Assembly: GCA_036558265.1 (NCBI GenBank)
Contig: DATBFY010000512.1
Coordinates: 1 to 8,957, forward strand
From: RYN-433 sp036558265
GTDB lineage: Bacteria > Planctomycetota > Phycisphaerae > Tepidisphaerales > Tepidisphaeraceae
Length of the DNA stretch: 8,957 nt
Direction: 5' to 3'
Shown: positions 1-6,172 of the stretch, piece after piece
How positions within the stretch are numbered: position 1 is the first letter of the stretch
Layout: each line of letters starts with the position of its first letter
Program-made: the position numbers and the translations under genes
The notes under the pieces: model-generated
Databases searched by the model: none
What the model saw: the letters and a program-made list of their open reading frames with translations, nothing else
What the model was told of the DNA's origin: nothing

Positions 1-284
1 CGACGCTGCTGGTCACGCACTTCCCGCAGGGGCCGAAGGTGACCAATCGGTCGCTCAATGCGGATGACCTGTTGGATCGGTTTAAGCCGTACAATCTCGC
101 GGGCGTGTTCGGCGGGCATTATCACGCGTACACGGCGACCACGGTACGCGACATTCCGATCAAGACCAACCGTTGCTGCTCGCTCAAGCGCAGCAATCAT
201 GACGGCAGCAAGGAGAAGGGGTATTTCCTGTGTTCGGCGAAGGAGGGGAAGGTGACGCCGACGTTCGTGCAGTTCTGGCCGTAG
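1..284 (+). CDS. Calcineurin-like metallophosphoesterase, C-terminal part (5' end outside window)
   Basis: The frame is open from base 3 to the TAG at 282-284, giving 93 visible residues that begin TLLVTHFPQG. Two motifs of the metallophosphoesterase fold are visible. A strand ending in Thr-His (visible residues 5-6, in VTHFP) matches the penultimate metal-binding histidine. GGHYH (residues 37-41) matches the final G-H-x-H metal-binding motif. These are the last two of the family's conserved blocks; the N-terminal D-x-H and GD blocks lie outside the window. Members hydrolyse phosphomonoesters or phosphodiesters with a two-metal centre, and the substrate cannot be told from this fragment. About 50 residues follow GGHYH and end in the hydrophobic tail FVQFWP. 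A 7-bp hairpin begins 6 bases after the stop, so this is probably the end of a transcription unit. The family is fairly certain; the role is not known. Confidence 0.85.
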   Translation, partial: TLLVTHFPQGPKVTNRSLNADDLLDRFKPYNLAGVFGGHYHAYTATTVRDIPIKTNRCCSLKRSNHDGSKEKGYFLCSAKEGKVTPTFVQFWP

Positions 285-286
285 CC

Positions 287-313
287 GTAGGTTCCGCTGG
301 GCGGAACGTTTGT
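287..313 (+). repeat. 27-base dispersed-type repeat, copy A
   Basis: This element starts 2 bases after the phosphoesterase stop. It consists of GTAGGTTCCGCTGGG, two variable bases, then GAACGTTTGT. A second copy lies in inverted orientation at 983-1009 and matches at 25 of 27 positions by hand alignment; the only differences are CG against TT at the two variable bases. I recall very similar sequences being common between genes in planctomycetes, but that is memory and not a search result. Confidence 0.75.
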
Positions 314-314
314 T
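291..314 (+). terminator. Hairpin followed by a T-rich run, likely terminator of the phosphoesterase gene
   Basis: GTTCCGC (291-297) and GCGGAAC (301-307) form a perfect 7-bp stem with a TGG loop, followed by GTTTGTT. The T run is short and interrupted, so it would be a modest intrinsic terminator. Its place just after the stop supports that role. The hairpin is the core of repeat copy A, so a repeat may be serving as the terminator. Confidence 0.5.
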
Positions 315-429
315 CATGCGCGTGCAGGCCACGGCCTTGGAATCCATGACCTTCGACGGCCAGAACCCATCTGCGTCACCAGTTCAGGGCGGGGCTCAGA
401 CACGTCCGCGGCATACACTCGTGTCACAT

Positions 430-939
430 ATGGGCGGCATCGCGGCAACCGCGATATTTGTCATCCTGTTCTCGCCGTTTTTGGCTTACGTGATTGTGGC
501 CGGGACCTATAGAAATCGCCGGAGGCGGCGACAATTGGCACGCGCCGGGCGACTGATCTCGTGGGAGACGGCGAAGCAGCGCGTTCTCGCCGGTGACGGG
601 ATGCTGTTTACCAAGCAGCTGCCCAACGGCGGCTGGGGCGACGTGTGGTGGGTTGACTCGACAACGGTGGCAGAGCATCCCGGGTGTCCGCTGCCATCGG
701 CCCGCGAGGCCTTTGACCGAGCGCTGATCAGGAAGCTGGAGGACCCTGCACTGAACCAATGGTGTGCCGAACATCTTCCGGCGATTACGGAACGCGCCTC
801 ATTGGTAGTGGGTTCTGCGAAGCACAGGAAAGGTTGGGACGAAATCGCCGAGGATCGGGTGCGCACCGCCTGGACGTTCGAATTCGCGCCCGGACCGCCG
901 ATGATTGATCCGCTCCCACCTCTCGACGGGATCGAATAG
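430..939 (+). CDS. Unrecognised protein with one N-terminal membrane anchor (169 aa)
   Basis: I do not recognise this family. From ATG 430 the protein opens with one hydrophobic segment of about 25 residues (IAATAIFVILFSPFLAYVIV). An arginine cluster (RNRRRRR) follows directly, the usual positive-inside signal for a cytoplasmic C-terminal part. The soluble part contains RLISWETAKQRVLAGDG, then a Trp-rich stretch GGWGDVWWVD, and ends in a proline-rich tail. The open frame extends upstream to TTG 310, with ATGs at 316 and 346. I prefer 430 because the longer forms start in or next to repeat copy A, would bury the anchor behind about 40 polar residues, and have fewer G/C third positions near 394-430. 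No start has a clear ribosome binding site; GTG 421 is also possible. The gene is flanked by inverted copies of the 27-base repeat. It converges on the minus-strand genes. Confidence 0.7.
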   Translation: MGGIAATAIFVILFSPFLAYVIVAGTYRNRRRRRQLARAGRLISWETAKQRVLAGDGMLFTKQLPNGGWGDVWWVDSTTVAEHPGCPLPSAREAFDRALIRKLEDPALNQWCAEHLPAITERASLVVGSAKHRKGWDEIAEDRVRTAWTFEFAPGPPMIDPLPPLDGIE

Positions 940-982
940 CACATGTCGTCCGTTGCGCGGAACATGATCGATTGCGTTCACG

Positions 983-1009
983 ACAAACGTTCAACCCAGC
1001 GGAACCTAC
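983..1009 (-). repeat. 27-base dispersed-type repeat, copy B (inverted relative to copy A)
   Basis: Read on the minus strand this is GTAGGTTCCGCTGGG, TT, then GAACGTTTGT, matching copy A at 25 of 27 positions. The two changed bases weaken the internal hairpin. It lies 43 bases past the stop of the 430-939 gene. It points the same way as transcription coming from the minus-strand gene cluster, so each copy lies 3' of the genes that share its orientation. Confidence 0.75.
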
Positions 1010-1080
1010 AGGGCTGAGCTGGCGCGCTCAAGAGGATTGGAGGGAGATGGGCTGGCGCTCCTGGGACGGGCGGCGTTTGC

Positions 1081-1133
1081 GCATTTTGCCGGGGGGCGGG
1101 TTGGTTCGCCGCGGGCCTGGCGGGGCAAAATGC
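1081..1133. repeat. Inverted repeat with 10-base arms
   Basis: GCATTTTGCC (1081-1090) is the exact reverse complement of GGCAAAATGC (1124-1133). A 33-base GC-rich loop with further self-complementary stretches separates them. The arms contain an AT-rich block that stands out in this GC-rich region. Function is unknown; it may be part of a composite repeat or a convergent terminator. Confidence 0.55.
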
Positions 1134-1229
1134 TCCAACGCCGTTGGTCACGAAAGGGCCCGGCAGTTCGGAACCGGCGTTGTTGCGGTAGGCGATCTGG
1201 CTCAAGAAACCGCCGGGGCGATCGGCCGC

Positions 1230-1260
1230 GCAGGGCGACAGCAGATTCTGTCGCCCCTGC
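1230..1260. repeat. Hairpin with an 8-bp perfect stem and bulged extension
   Basis: GGGCGACA (1233-1240) pairs exactly with TGTCGCCC (1249-1256) around an 8-base loop. Allowing one bulged C at 1257, GCA (1230-1232) also pairs with TGC (1258-1260). The right arm is part of the 24-base direct repeat at 1245-1268. Confidence 0.5.
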
Positions 1261-1268
1261 GGGCCTGG
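1245..1268 (+). repeat. 24-base direct repeat, unit 1
   Basis: The unit begins ATTCTGTCGCC and ends GGCCTGG. It matches the unit at 1305-1328 at 20 of 24 positions, and the two starts are exactly 60 bases apart. Between them is a GC-rich self-complementary stretch (CCCCGGGCTTGCGCCCAGGG). I recall this combination as a common planctomycete dispersed repeat, which a genome search would have to confirm. Confidence 0.55.
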
Positions 1269-1300
1269 TTGGGACGTGATCCCCGGGCTTGCGCCCAGGG

Positions 1301-1861
1301 CTATATTCTGCCGCCGCTGCGCGGCTGGGCGTCCGTGATGGTCTGTCTCAGCGACTCGTAATCGCGGTCGCCGACGTAGCGGGCGCCGTTGATGAAGAAG
1401 GTGGGGGTGCCGGTGACGCCGCTGGCCTGGCCGCTCGCGAAATCCTCGGCGACGCGCTTGGCGAAGCGTTCGCTGGAGAGGTCGGCGTCGAACTTGTAGA
1501 TCTCCAGGCCCAGGCGCAGGGCGAAGCGGGACATCTCGATGTCCGCCAGCTCGCGCTGGTGTTCGTAGAGCTGGTCGTGCATGTCCCAGAAGCGTCCCTG
1601 GGCGCCGGCGGCCTCGGCGGCCTGGGCGGCGACGCTCGCGTGCGGGTGGACGTTGTGCTGCGGGTAGTTGCGGAAGACGAAGCGCAGGCGCGGGCCGAAC
1701 TCGGCGACCAGGCGCTTGATGGCCGGGTAGGCGTTGCCGCAATCGGGGCACTCGTAGTCGCCGTATTCGACGAGGGTGACGGGGGCGTCGGCGGGGCCGA
1801 TGGCGTGGTCACGGTCGGTGACCTCGATGGAAAGTCGGGGCTTGGTGGGGTCGAGGGGCAT
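1301..1861 (-). CDS. DsbA-family thioredoxin-fold oxidoreductase (186 aa)
   Basis: This is a thioredoxin-fold protein of the DsbA/DSBA_4 type. It carries the redox pair C38-P-D-C41 in the context DAPVTLVEYGDYECPDCG, typical of the DsbA-like domains also found attached to some NhaA antiporters. The conserved cis-proline loop TGTPTFFING spans residues 150-159, with Pro153 facing the active site. The helical insertion between them (FWDMHDQLYEHQ) is also typical. Members make, break or rearrange disulfides. There is no signal peptide or membrane segment, so a cytoplasmic location is likely, although many relatives are periplasmic. ATG 1861 is chosen because the conserved region starts soon after it. 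The frame runs upstream to GTG 1906, which adds 15 residues without a leader. No ribosome binding site is visible. The last residues, QPRSGGRI, fall in a repeat unit and may not be native to the fold. Confidence 0.9.
   Translation of the reverse strand: MPLDPTKPRLSIEVTDRDHAIGPADAPVTLVEYGDYECPDCGNAYPAIKRLVAEFGPRLRFVFRNYPQHNVHPHASVAAQAAEAAGAQGRFWDMHDQLYEHQRELADIEMSRFALRLGLEIYKFDADLSSERFAKRVAEDFASGQASGVTGTPTFFINGARYVGDRDYESLRQTITDAQPRSGGRI
1305..1328 (+). repeat. 24-base direct repeat, unit 2, overlapping the 3' end of the DsbA-like gene
   Basis: The unit begins ATTCTGCCGCC and ends CGGCTGG, with 20 of 24 bases identical to unit 1. On the minus strand it supplies the last codons of the DsbA-like protein (QPRSGGR, residues 179-185). 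The stop codon at 1301-1303 sits just past its edge. Confidence 0.55.
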
Positions 1862-1914
1862 CGATACAGAGCATAGGCGCGAGCCCGTTGCTATGCACGC
1901 TTGCACGGTGCTGC

Positions 1915-1954
1915 GGGCGCGAATCGAGCGGCACCAGACGTTCGATTCGCGCCC
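1915..1954. repeat. Strong hairpin with a perfect 13-bp stem
   Basis: GGGCGCGAATCGA (1915-1927) is the exact reverse complement of TCGATTCGCGCCC (1942-1954), with a 14-base loop. It lies between the DUF6797-like gene and the start of the DsbA-like gene. It has no T run on either strand, so it is not a classical terminator. It could be a regulatory structure in the leader of the DsbA-like gene or a dispersed repeat. Confidence 0.65.
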
Positions 1955-1973
1955 CCACCCTTAAAAGGGTGGG
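1954..1973 (-). terminator. Palindrome with a 9-bp stem downstream of the DUF6797-like gene
   Basis: CCCACCCTT (1954-1962) pairs perfectly with AAGGGTGGG (1965-1973) around AA; in practice the inner A-T pairs would open to give a larger loop. It starts 10 bases past the TGA of the 1984-4443 gene, suitable for ending or protecting that transcript. There is no T run after it in the minus direction. The AAGGGTGGGCCACCC motif also resembles a repeat I recall from planctomycete spacers, so terminator function is tentative. Confidence 0.4.
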
Positions 1974-1983
1974 CCACCCGCGG

Positions 1984-4443
1984 TCATTTGCGGCCGGAGC
2001 CGTTGGTGGCGATGGCGTCGGAGCCGGGGACCTTGTTGATCGTGTTGAAGATCTCGCTCTTGGCCGGCGTGCCGTCGGCGGCCTTGAGATTGTACTTGAT
2101 GTTCATCTGCATGACCGGGATGACCTGCGCCAGCTCCAGCGTGACGGTGCGGGCGTCGGGGGAGAGCTTGACCGACTTGATCTCGACCGGGTCCTTGACG
2201 CCGTCGCCGCCCTTTTTCTTCGGGTCCTCGGCCGAGAAATTCCCGGAGCCGTAGTGCTCGGCCCACTCGTAGTTCCACTGCTCGACGCTCCAGTTGCCGG
2301 CGTCGGTGGCGCTCTTGGCCTCCAGGGCGGACGTAAAGGTGACATCCACACCCGTCTTCGTGACGTGCAGGCCGTTGGGCATGATGACGGGCTTGCCGGT
2401 GTAGCGGACGCGGTGGAAGGCGGCCTCCCTGGCGCCGCTGGACTGCCAGCCGGTGAGGCCCGAGATGTAAAGCTGGCCGTCGAACGGCGAGAAGCGCGGG
2501 CGGTTCATCCCGGAGTTGAAGCGCAAGGGGAAGCGGGTCACGCCGCCCTGGATCTGGCCGTCGGTGAACTCGTACATGACGTTGTAGAGCGAGCAGGTGC
2601 CGTAGGAGGTGTGGAGGAGGTTGCCGGCGAACGGGCCCCACTTCGCATCATCCTTCGGGACCCAGGTCTGACCGCCGCCGGAGTTGTCGACGTATTTGGG
2701 CATCCAGCAGATCGGCTTGGGTCGTTCGGAGGCGACGGGGGCCCTTCCGGTGCTCTTGAGGTCCTTGCGGTGGGCCGTGTCCACGACGCCGGCGAAGTAG
2801 CCGGGGGTAATCCAGTGCAAGGGACACTTGGGGACCCAGGTGCCCTCGTTGTCGCCGCTGGTAACCTGACCGGTCTCGGGGTTGACGCCGATGCCGTTGG
2901 GGGCGCGGAAGCCCGTGGCGAGGACCTCGAGGTACTTGCCATCCTTCGAGAGCTTCATCAGGGTGCCGTTGTGATCCGAGAGGGGTCGCTGGAAGCCGCT
3001 GCCGCCGGGGTTCACGGGGCCGGCCTTGGCGAAGTAGAAGTTGCCCTCCTTGTCGGCCTGGAGATCGAAGGCGAACTCGTGGAAGAAGGGGTTGTTGTGG
3101 ACGTCGTTGTTGAAGACCTCGTAGAAGTCGATCTCGCCATCGCCGTTCAGGTCCTTGAGCCGCCAGATGCCGTCGCGGCAGTGGACGAAGATCTCGCCGT
3201 CGCGGACCTTGAGGCCCAGGGGCTCGAAGAGGCCGGTCGCGATGCGCTGCCAGGTGACCTTGTCAGGCGAGCCGGAGATGTCGGAGACCCGCCAGACGTC
3301 GCCGGACCAGGTGGAGAGGACGGCCGATTTGCCATCCGGCAGGAAGTCGAAGCCGCCGAAGCGGATCACGCTCTTGTAGGGGTTGTTGAAGGGCGGCTCG
3401 TAGCTATCGACGACGTAGGGCTGGTCGTCCTTGGCGAGTGTGACCTTGGTTTCGACAGTCTGGGTCCAGAGGCGGTCGCCGCCCCTGGCGAAGGCGTGGA
3501 GGTCGAGGGCTTCGGACTTCTTGAGCGAATCCGAAAGGGTTGCGAGCCTGTCGGTAGCCCCGCTCCAGATGGCCAGGGTAAAGGAGAGGCTTTCGCCGTG
3601 GGCAGGAATGGACAGGCGGATGGCGTTTCCCTCCGCACTAAGCTTGGCGCCGGGCGGAAGGTTGGCCGAGCCGACCGCGGTGGTAGCGCCGCTGCTGGAG
3701 AGTTTGGCGATGGCGCCCTCGTTTTGCGGCTCGGCCTTGTCAAGATTGACGACGTTGAGCAGCATGGGGCGGTCGCTGGCGCCGATGGTAAAGGTGCGGG
3801 TGAAGACGGCAGAGTCGTCGTGGCCGGTGATGGCGGGGGTTTCGAGCACCTCGGCGTTGCCGACCGTGTACGCGAGGACCACCTTGTTGCCGCTGCGGTA
3901 GATGCCCTTCATTCGGGCCCACTCGCGCGGGAGCGGACCGTTGACATCGGTGCGGGGGTCTTTGAAGGAGCCGTCGGCGGGGTTGGCCCAGCCGGGGGTC
4001 TTGGTGGTGTACCACTTCTGGTCGCCGGCGGCGGCGCAGTTGCGGCCGTGGTCACCGTGAAAGGTCACGCCCTTATAGTCGATGAAGCCGTTGATCCAGC
4101 CGGCGGAGTAGCGGAGGAGATCCTCGTCGAAGGCAACGGTGGCGATGGGCGTTTCGCCGCGTCCGGCGTGGACGGGCTCGCCGGCGGGCGTGTTGCCCAG
4201 CGGGATGGCGATGACCTTGGCGGTGTTGTTGTCGCCGATGCCCTTGGCGTTGAGGGCAAGGTTGAGCGACGGGCCGTAGTCCATCAACTCGGTGCGGTTG
4301 GGCTCCTTCTTGCGGGCGGGTTTGGCGGGCCTGGGAGGCGGGGGCGTCTTCTCGCCGGCGGCGCGGAGGAGGGCGGGGGCGGCGGCGAGGGAAGCGGCGA
4401 CGAGGAGTTTGGCAAGGTGGCGGCGGGTGGCGACGAAACTCAT
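1984..4443 (-). CDS. Secreted DUF6797-like beta-propeller protein with an EF-hand-like loop (819 aa)
   Basis: The N-terminus is a signal peptide with a twin-arginine look (TRRHLAKLLVAASLAA), with probable cleavage near residues 29-30 (RAA/GE). A Pro/Lys-rich linker of about 20 residues follows. Residues about 50-300, with MDYGP at 54-58, the GWANPADGSF stretch and PLPREWARMKG near 170-180, fit the DUF6797 domain known from PVC bacteria. From about residue 360 (FGGFDFLPDGKSAVLSTWSGD) to 675 there are propeller-like blades related to sugar dehydrogenase and heme-associated PVC proteins. D431-L-N-G-D-G-E-I-D-F-Y-E442 is a textbook EF-hand-type calcium loop. The last 120 residues (VDVTFTSALEAKSATD) form a separate beta-rich domain. 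There is no CxxCH motif, so the cytochrome domain often attached to such proteins is absent. ATG 4443 has a possible GGAG or GAGAG upstream. Location is probably periplasmic; substrate is unknown. Confidence 0.88.
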   Translation of the reverse strand: MSFVATRRHLAKLLVAASLAAAPALLRAAGEKTPPPPRPAKPARKKEPNRTELMDYGPSLNLALNAKGIGDNNTAKVIAIPLGNTPAGEPVHAGRGETPIATVAFDEDLLRYSAGWINGFIDYKGVTFHGDHGRNCAAAGDQKWYTTKTPGWANPADGSFKDPRTDVNGPLPREWARMKGIYRSGNKVVLAYTVGNAEVLETPAITGHDDSAVFTRTFTIGASDRPMLLNVVNLDKAEPQNEGAIAKLSSSGATTAVGSANLPPGAKLSAEGNAIRLSIPAHGESLSFTLAIWSGATDRLATLSDSLKKSEALDLHAFARGGDRLWTQTVETKVTLAKDDQPYVVDSYEPPFNNPYKSVIRFGGFDFLPDGKSAVLSTWSGDVWRVSDISGSPDKVTWQRIATGLFEPLGLKVRDGEIFVHCRDGIWRLKDLNGDGEIDFYEVFNNDVHNNPFFHEFAFDLQADKEGNFYFAKAGPVNPGGSGFQRPLSDHNGTLMKLSKDGKYLEVLATGFRAPNGIGVNPETGQVTSGDNEGTWVPKCPLHWITPGYFAGVVDTAHRKDLKSTGRAPVASERPKPICWMPKYVDNSGGGQTWVPKDDAKWGPFAGNLLHTSYGTCSLYNVMYEFTDGQIQGGVTRFPLRFNSGMNRPRFSPFDGQLYISGLTGWQSSGAREAAFHRVRYTGKPVIMPNGLHVTKTGVDVTFTSALEAKSATDAGNWSVEQWNYEWAEHYGSGNFSAEDPKKKGGDGVKDPVEIKSVKLSPDARTVTLELAQVIPVMQMNIKYNLKAADGTPAKSEIFNTINKVPGSDAIATNGSGRK

Positions 4444-4525
4444 GATGGACTCTCAGCTCCGGTAGGAAGGAAAGGTGGGGGAACGGTGTACCGGGGATTA
4501 CCGGGGCCGAGGGTGGGATGTTGAA

Positions 4526-4538
4526 GCACCGCCGGTGC
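4526..4538. repeat. Short GC palindrome between ndh and the DUF6797-like gene
   Basis: GCACC (4526-4530) and GGTGC (4534-4538) pair around a 3-base centre. In the minus direction the palindrome lies 43 bases past the ndh stop and is followed by TTCAACAT. It could be a weak terminator. The rest of the 138-base spacer holds a direct repeat of TACCGGGG (4489-4505 area) and the leader of the next gene; I see no other signal in it. Confidence 0.3.
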
Positions 4539-4581
4539 AGGCAGTGGGCGCGTGCGGCGCGAGGCGGTGGGCGGAGTCCCC

Positions 4582-5994
4582 CTACGGAGTGGTCGCGAGT
4601 TGCGGCTGGGCAGGCGATGGCGCCGGTGCCTGGGCTTCGGACGCTCGTTCGGCCTCGCCCTCGTGGGCGAGGATCACCTCGCCCGGGCGCGGCCTCTTGA
4701 TGTCCAGGCGGGCGTCGCCGGTGATCAGGCGGGCGTCGCGGGCGTTGAGCAGCCAGTTCCACATCCAGCTCGCCAGGACGGCCAGGCGGTTGCGGAAGTT
4801 CACCAGGTACGTGATGTGCACCAGGCTCCACAGCAGCCAGGCGAAGAAGCCGCCGAACTTGAGCTTGCCGATGCGCGCGACCGCCTTGGCGCGGCCGATG
4901 GTGGCGAGGATGCCCTTGTCGCGATAATGGAACGGCTTGCGGTCGGCGGGCGTGCTGCGGCCGGTGGCTTCGGCGGCGATGATCCGGCCGGCGTACTTGC
5001 CCATCTGGATGGCCGCCGGGGCGACGCCGGGAACCTCTTCGCCGGTGCCGTCCGATTTGGCGTAGGCCATGTCGCCGACGACGAAGATCTCGGGGTGGCC
5101 GGGGACGGTCAGGTCGGGCGCGACGATGACCTGCCCGGAGCGGGTGAGCGGGACGCCCAGGCTCTTGGCAAGCGAGTTGGCGCGCACGCCCGCGGCCCAG
5201 AGGACGTTGCGCACGGGGAGGAAGTCGTGATCGTTGATCCAGACGCCCTCGGGGGTGACCTCGGTGACGCGGGCGTTCAGCAAGACCTCGACGCCCATCT
5301 TCTCCAGGTCGCGGCGGGCGCGCTCGGAGAGCGAGGGCGGGAACTGCGGAAGCAAGCGGTCGGTCCCCTGGAGCAGGACGACCCGCGTGGTCTTGGTGTC
5401 GATGTGGCGGAAGTCCTTGGCGATCGTCTTGGCGGCGATCTCCTGGATCGCGCCGGCGAGCTCGACGCCCGTCGGCCCGCCGCCGACGATCGCGAAGGTC
5501 AGCGCGGCCGTGCGGCGCTTCTCATCGCCCTCGTACTCGGCCGACTCGAACGCCAGCAGGATGCGCTTGCGGATCTCGACGGCGTCCTCGAGCGTCTTGA
5601 GGCCGGGCGCGATCGACGCGTACTCGTCGTGACCGAAATAAGAGTGGGTGGCGCCCGCGGCGAGGATCAGGTAGTCGTACTCGACCTCGCCGCCGGTCAT
5701 GAGCAGGCGCCGGCGCGCCGGATCGACCCCGCGGATCTTGGCCAGCACGACGCGGCAATTCGGGAGGTTGCGCACGATCGATCGGATCGGTGCGGCGATG
5801 TCGGCGGGCGACAGGGCGGCCGTGGCAACCTGGTAAAGCAGCGGCTGGAAGACGTGGTGGTTTCGACGATCCACCAGCGTCACGTCCACCGGCGCCTTCG
5901 CGAGCCGCTTGGCGGCGGCGATGCCGGCGAAGCCGCCACCGACGATGAAGACCCGCGGGCGATGGGGCGAAGATGAAGCGAGGGGCGTGTCCAT
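4582..5994 (-). CDS. ndh: Type II NADH:quinone oxidoreductase, NDH-2 (470 aa)
   Basis: This is a single-subunit, non-proton-pumping NADH dehydrogenase that passes electrons from NADH through FAD to the quinone pool at the inner face of the cytoplasmic membrane. The FAD-binding Rossmann motif GGGFAG is at residues 19-24, followed by the family's HHVFQPLLYQVATAALSP. The NAD(P)H-binding motif GGGPTGVELAG begins at 171. The second FAD contact, VVGDMA, has GDMA at 307-310. The quinone-site segment APAAIQMG is at 325-332. Residues about 380-416 form a Trp-rich hydrophobic, amphipathic stretch (FFAWLLWSLVHITYLVNF) typical of the membrane-docking end. The last 40 residues are Ala/Pro/Glu-rich and probably disordered. 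ATG 5994 is supported by GGAGG 7 bases upstream. There are 178 bases to the gene before it and 138 to the one after, so it is probably transcribed alone. Family assignment is firm; activity is inferred. Confidence 0.96.
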   Translation of the reverse strand: MDTPLASSSPHRPRVFIVGGGFAGIAAAKRLAKAPVDVTLVDRRNHHVFQPLLYQVATAALSPADIAAPIRSIVRNLPNCRVVLAKIRGVDPARRRLLMTGGEVEYDYLILAAGATHSYFGHDEYASIAPGLKTLEDAVEIRKRILLAFESAEYEGDEKRRTAALTFAIVGGGPTGVELAGAIQEIAAKTIAKDFRHIDTKTTRVVLLQGTDRLLPQFPPSLSERARRDLEKMGVEVLLNARVTEVTPEGVWINDHDFLPVRNVLWAAGVRANSLAKSLGVPLTRSGQVIVAPDLTVPGHPEIFVVGDMAYAKSDGTGEEVPGVAPAAIQMGKYAGRIIAAEATGRSTPADRKPFHYRDKGILATIGRAKAVARIGKLKFGGFFAWLLWSLVHITYLVNFRNRLAVLASWMWNWLLNARDARLITGDARLDIKRPRPGEVILAHEGEAERASEAQAPAPSPAQPQLATTP

Positions 5995-6001
5995 ACGCGT
6001 G

Positions 6002-6006
6002 CCTCC
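6002..6006 (-). promoter_or_regulatory. Ribosome binding site of ndh
   Basis: GGAGG on the minus strand lies 7 bases before ATG 5994. It is the clearest Shine-Dalgarno sequence in the window; most other starts here lack one. It fixes the ndh start. Confidence 0.75.
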
Positions 6007-6026
6007 AGTGTTATGCGGCTCCTACC

Positions 6027-6103
6027 CGAATCCCGCGCCTTCCGGGTGGCATGGGCAAACTTGTTTGCCCGTGGTCTTTGCCAGGCGTGCTGCGCGGGAT
6101 TCG
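6027..6103. repeat. 77-base nested palindrome with 12-bp terminal inverted repeats
   Basis: The ends are CGAATCCCGCGC (6027-6038) and its exact reverse complement GCGCGGGATTCG (6092-6103). Inside, GGGCAAAC (6053-6060) pairs with GTTTGCCC (6063-6070). Pairing extends outward by a G-U and two Watson-Crick pairs to 6050-6073. The element fills most of the 178-base gap between the glycosyltransferase stop and the ndh start. No flanking target duplication is visible. It resembles a small palindromic mobile or dispersed repeat and could also end the glycosyltransferase transcript. Confidence 0.6.
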
Positions 6104-6172
6104 AAGAGGACCCGCATTGGCGGTCGTCAGATGGTAGGCGGTCGGGGCGGCGGAGGGCAACGAAGAGAAAGA

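Larger units (their letters stand above)
940..1300. other. Gene-free convergent spacer made of inverted and direct repeats
   Basis: This 361-base stretch separates the plus-strand gene ending at 939 from the minus-strand gene ending at 1301. I see no credible protein in it. The open frames across it have no family motif and run through the repeats. It holds repeat copy B (983-1009), a pair of 10-base inverted arms (1081-1090 and 1124-1133), a hairpin with an 8-bp perfect core (1230-1260), and the first of two 24-base direct repeats (1245-1268). As both neighbouring genes converge here, some of these structures may end transcription. No tRNA, rRNA or named RNA family was recognised. Confidence 0.6.

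Noticed and set aside
310..429. Longer start (TTG 310, ATG 316 or ATG 346) for the unrecognised membrane protein
   Set aside because: The region begins in or beside repeat copy A, is polar, shows weaker third-position GC, and would place the membrane anchor 40 residues inside the protein. It remains possible, and N-terminal data would settle it.
978..1751. 257-residue minus-strand open frame across the spacer and the DsbA-like gene
   Set aside because: Its N-terminal part is an out-of-frame reading of the DsbA-like gene (Arg/Pro-rich), and its C-terminal part translates repeat copy B and the other repeats in the spacer.
1888..4524. 878-residue open frame on the plus strand, antisense to the DUF6797-like gene
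   Set aside because: It is made of Gly/Ala/Val/Asp/Glu-rich low-complexity sequence with no recognisable domain. That is what the complement of a GC-rich gene with G/C third positions gives. The minus-strand protein has a signal peptide and domain motifs.
4552..5976. 474-residue plus-strand open frame opposite ndh
   Set aside because: It is the antisense shadow of a clear NDH-2 gene; composition is biased and no motif is seen.
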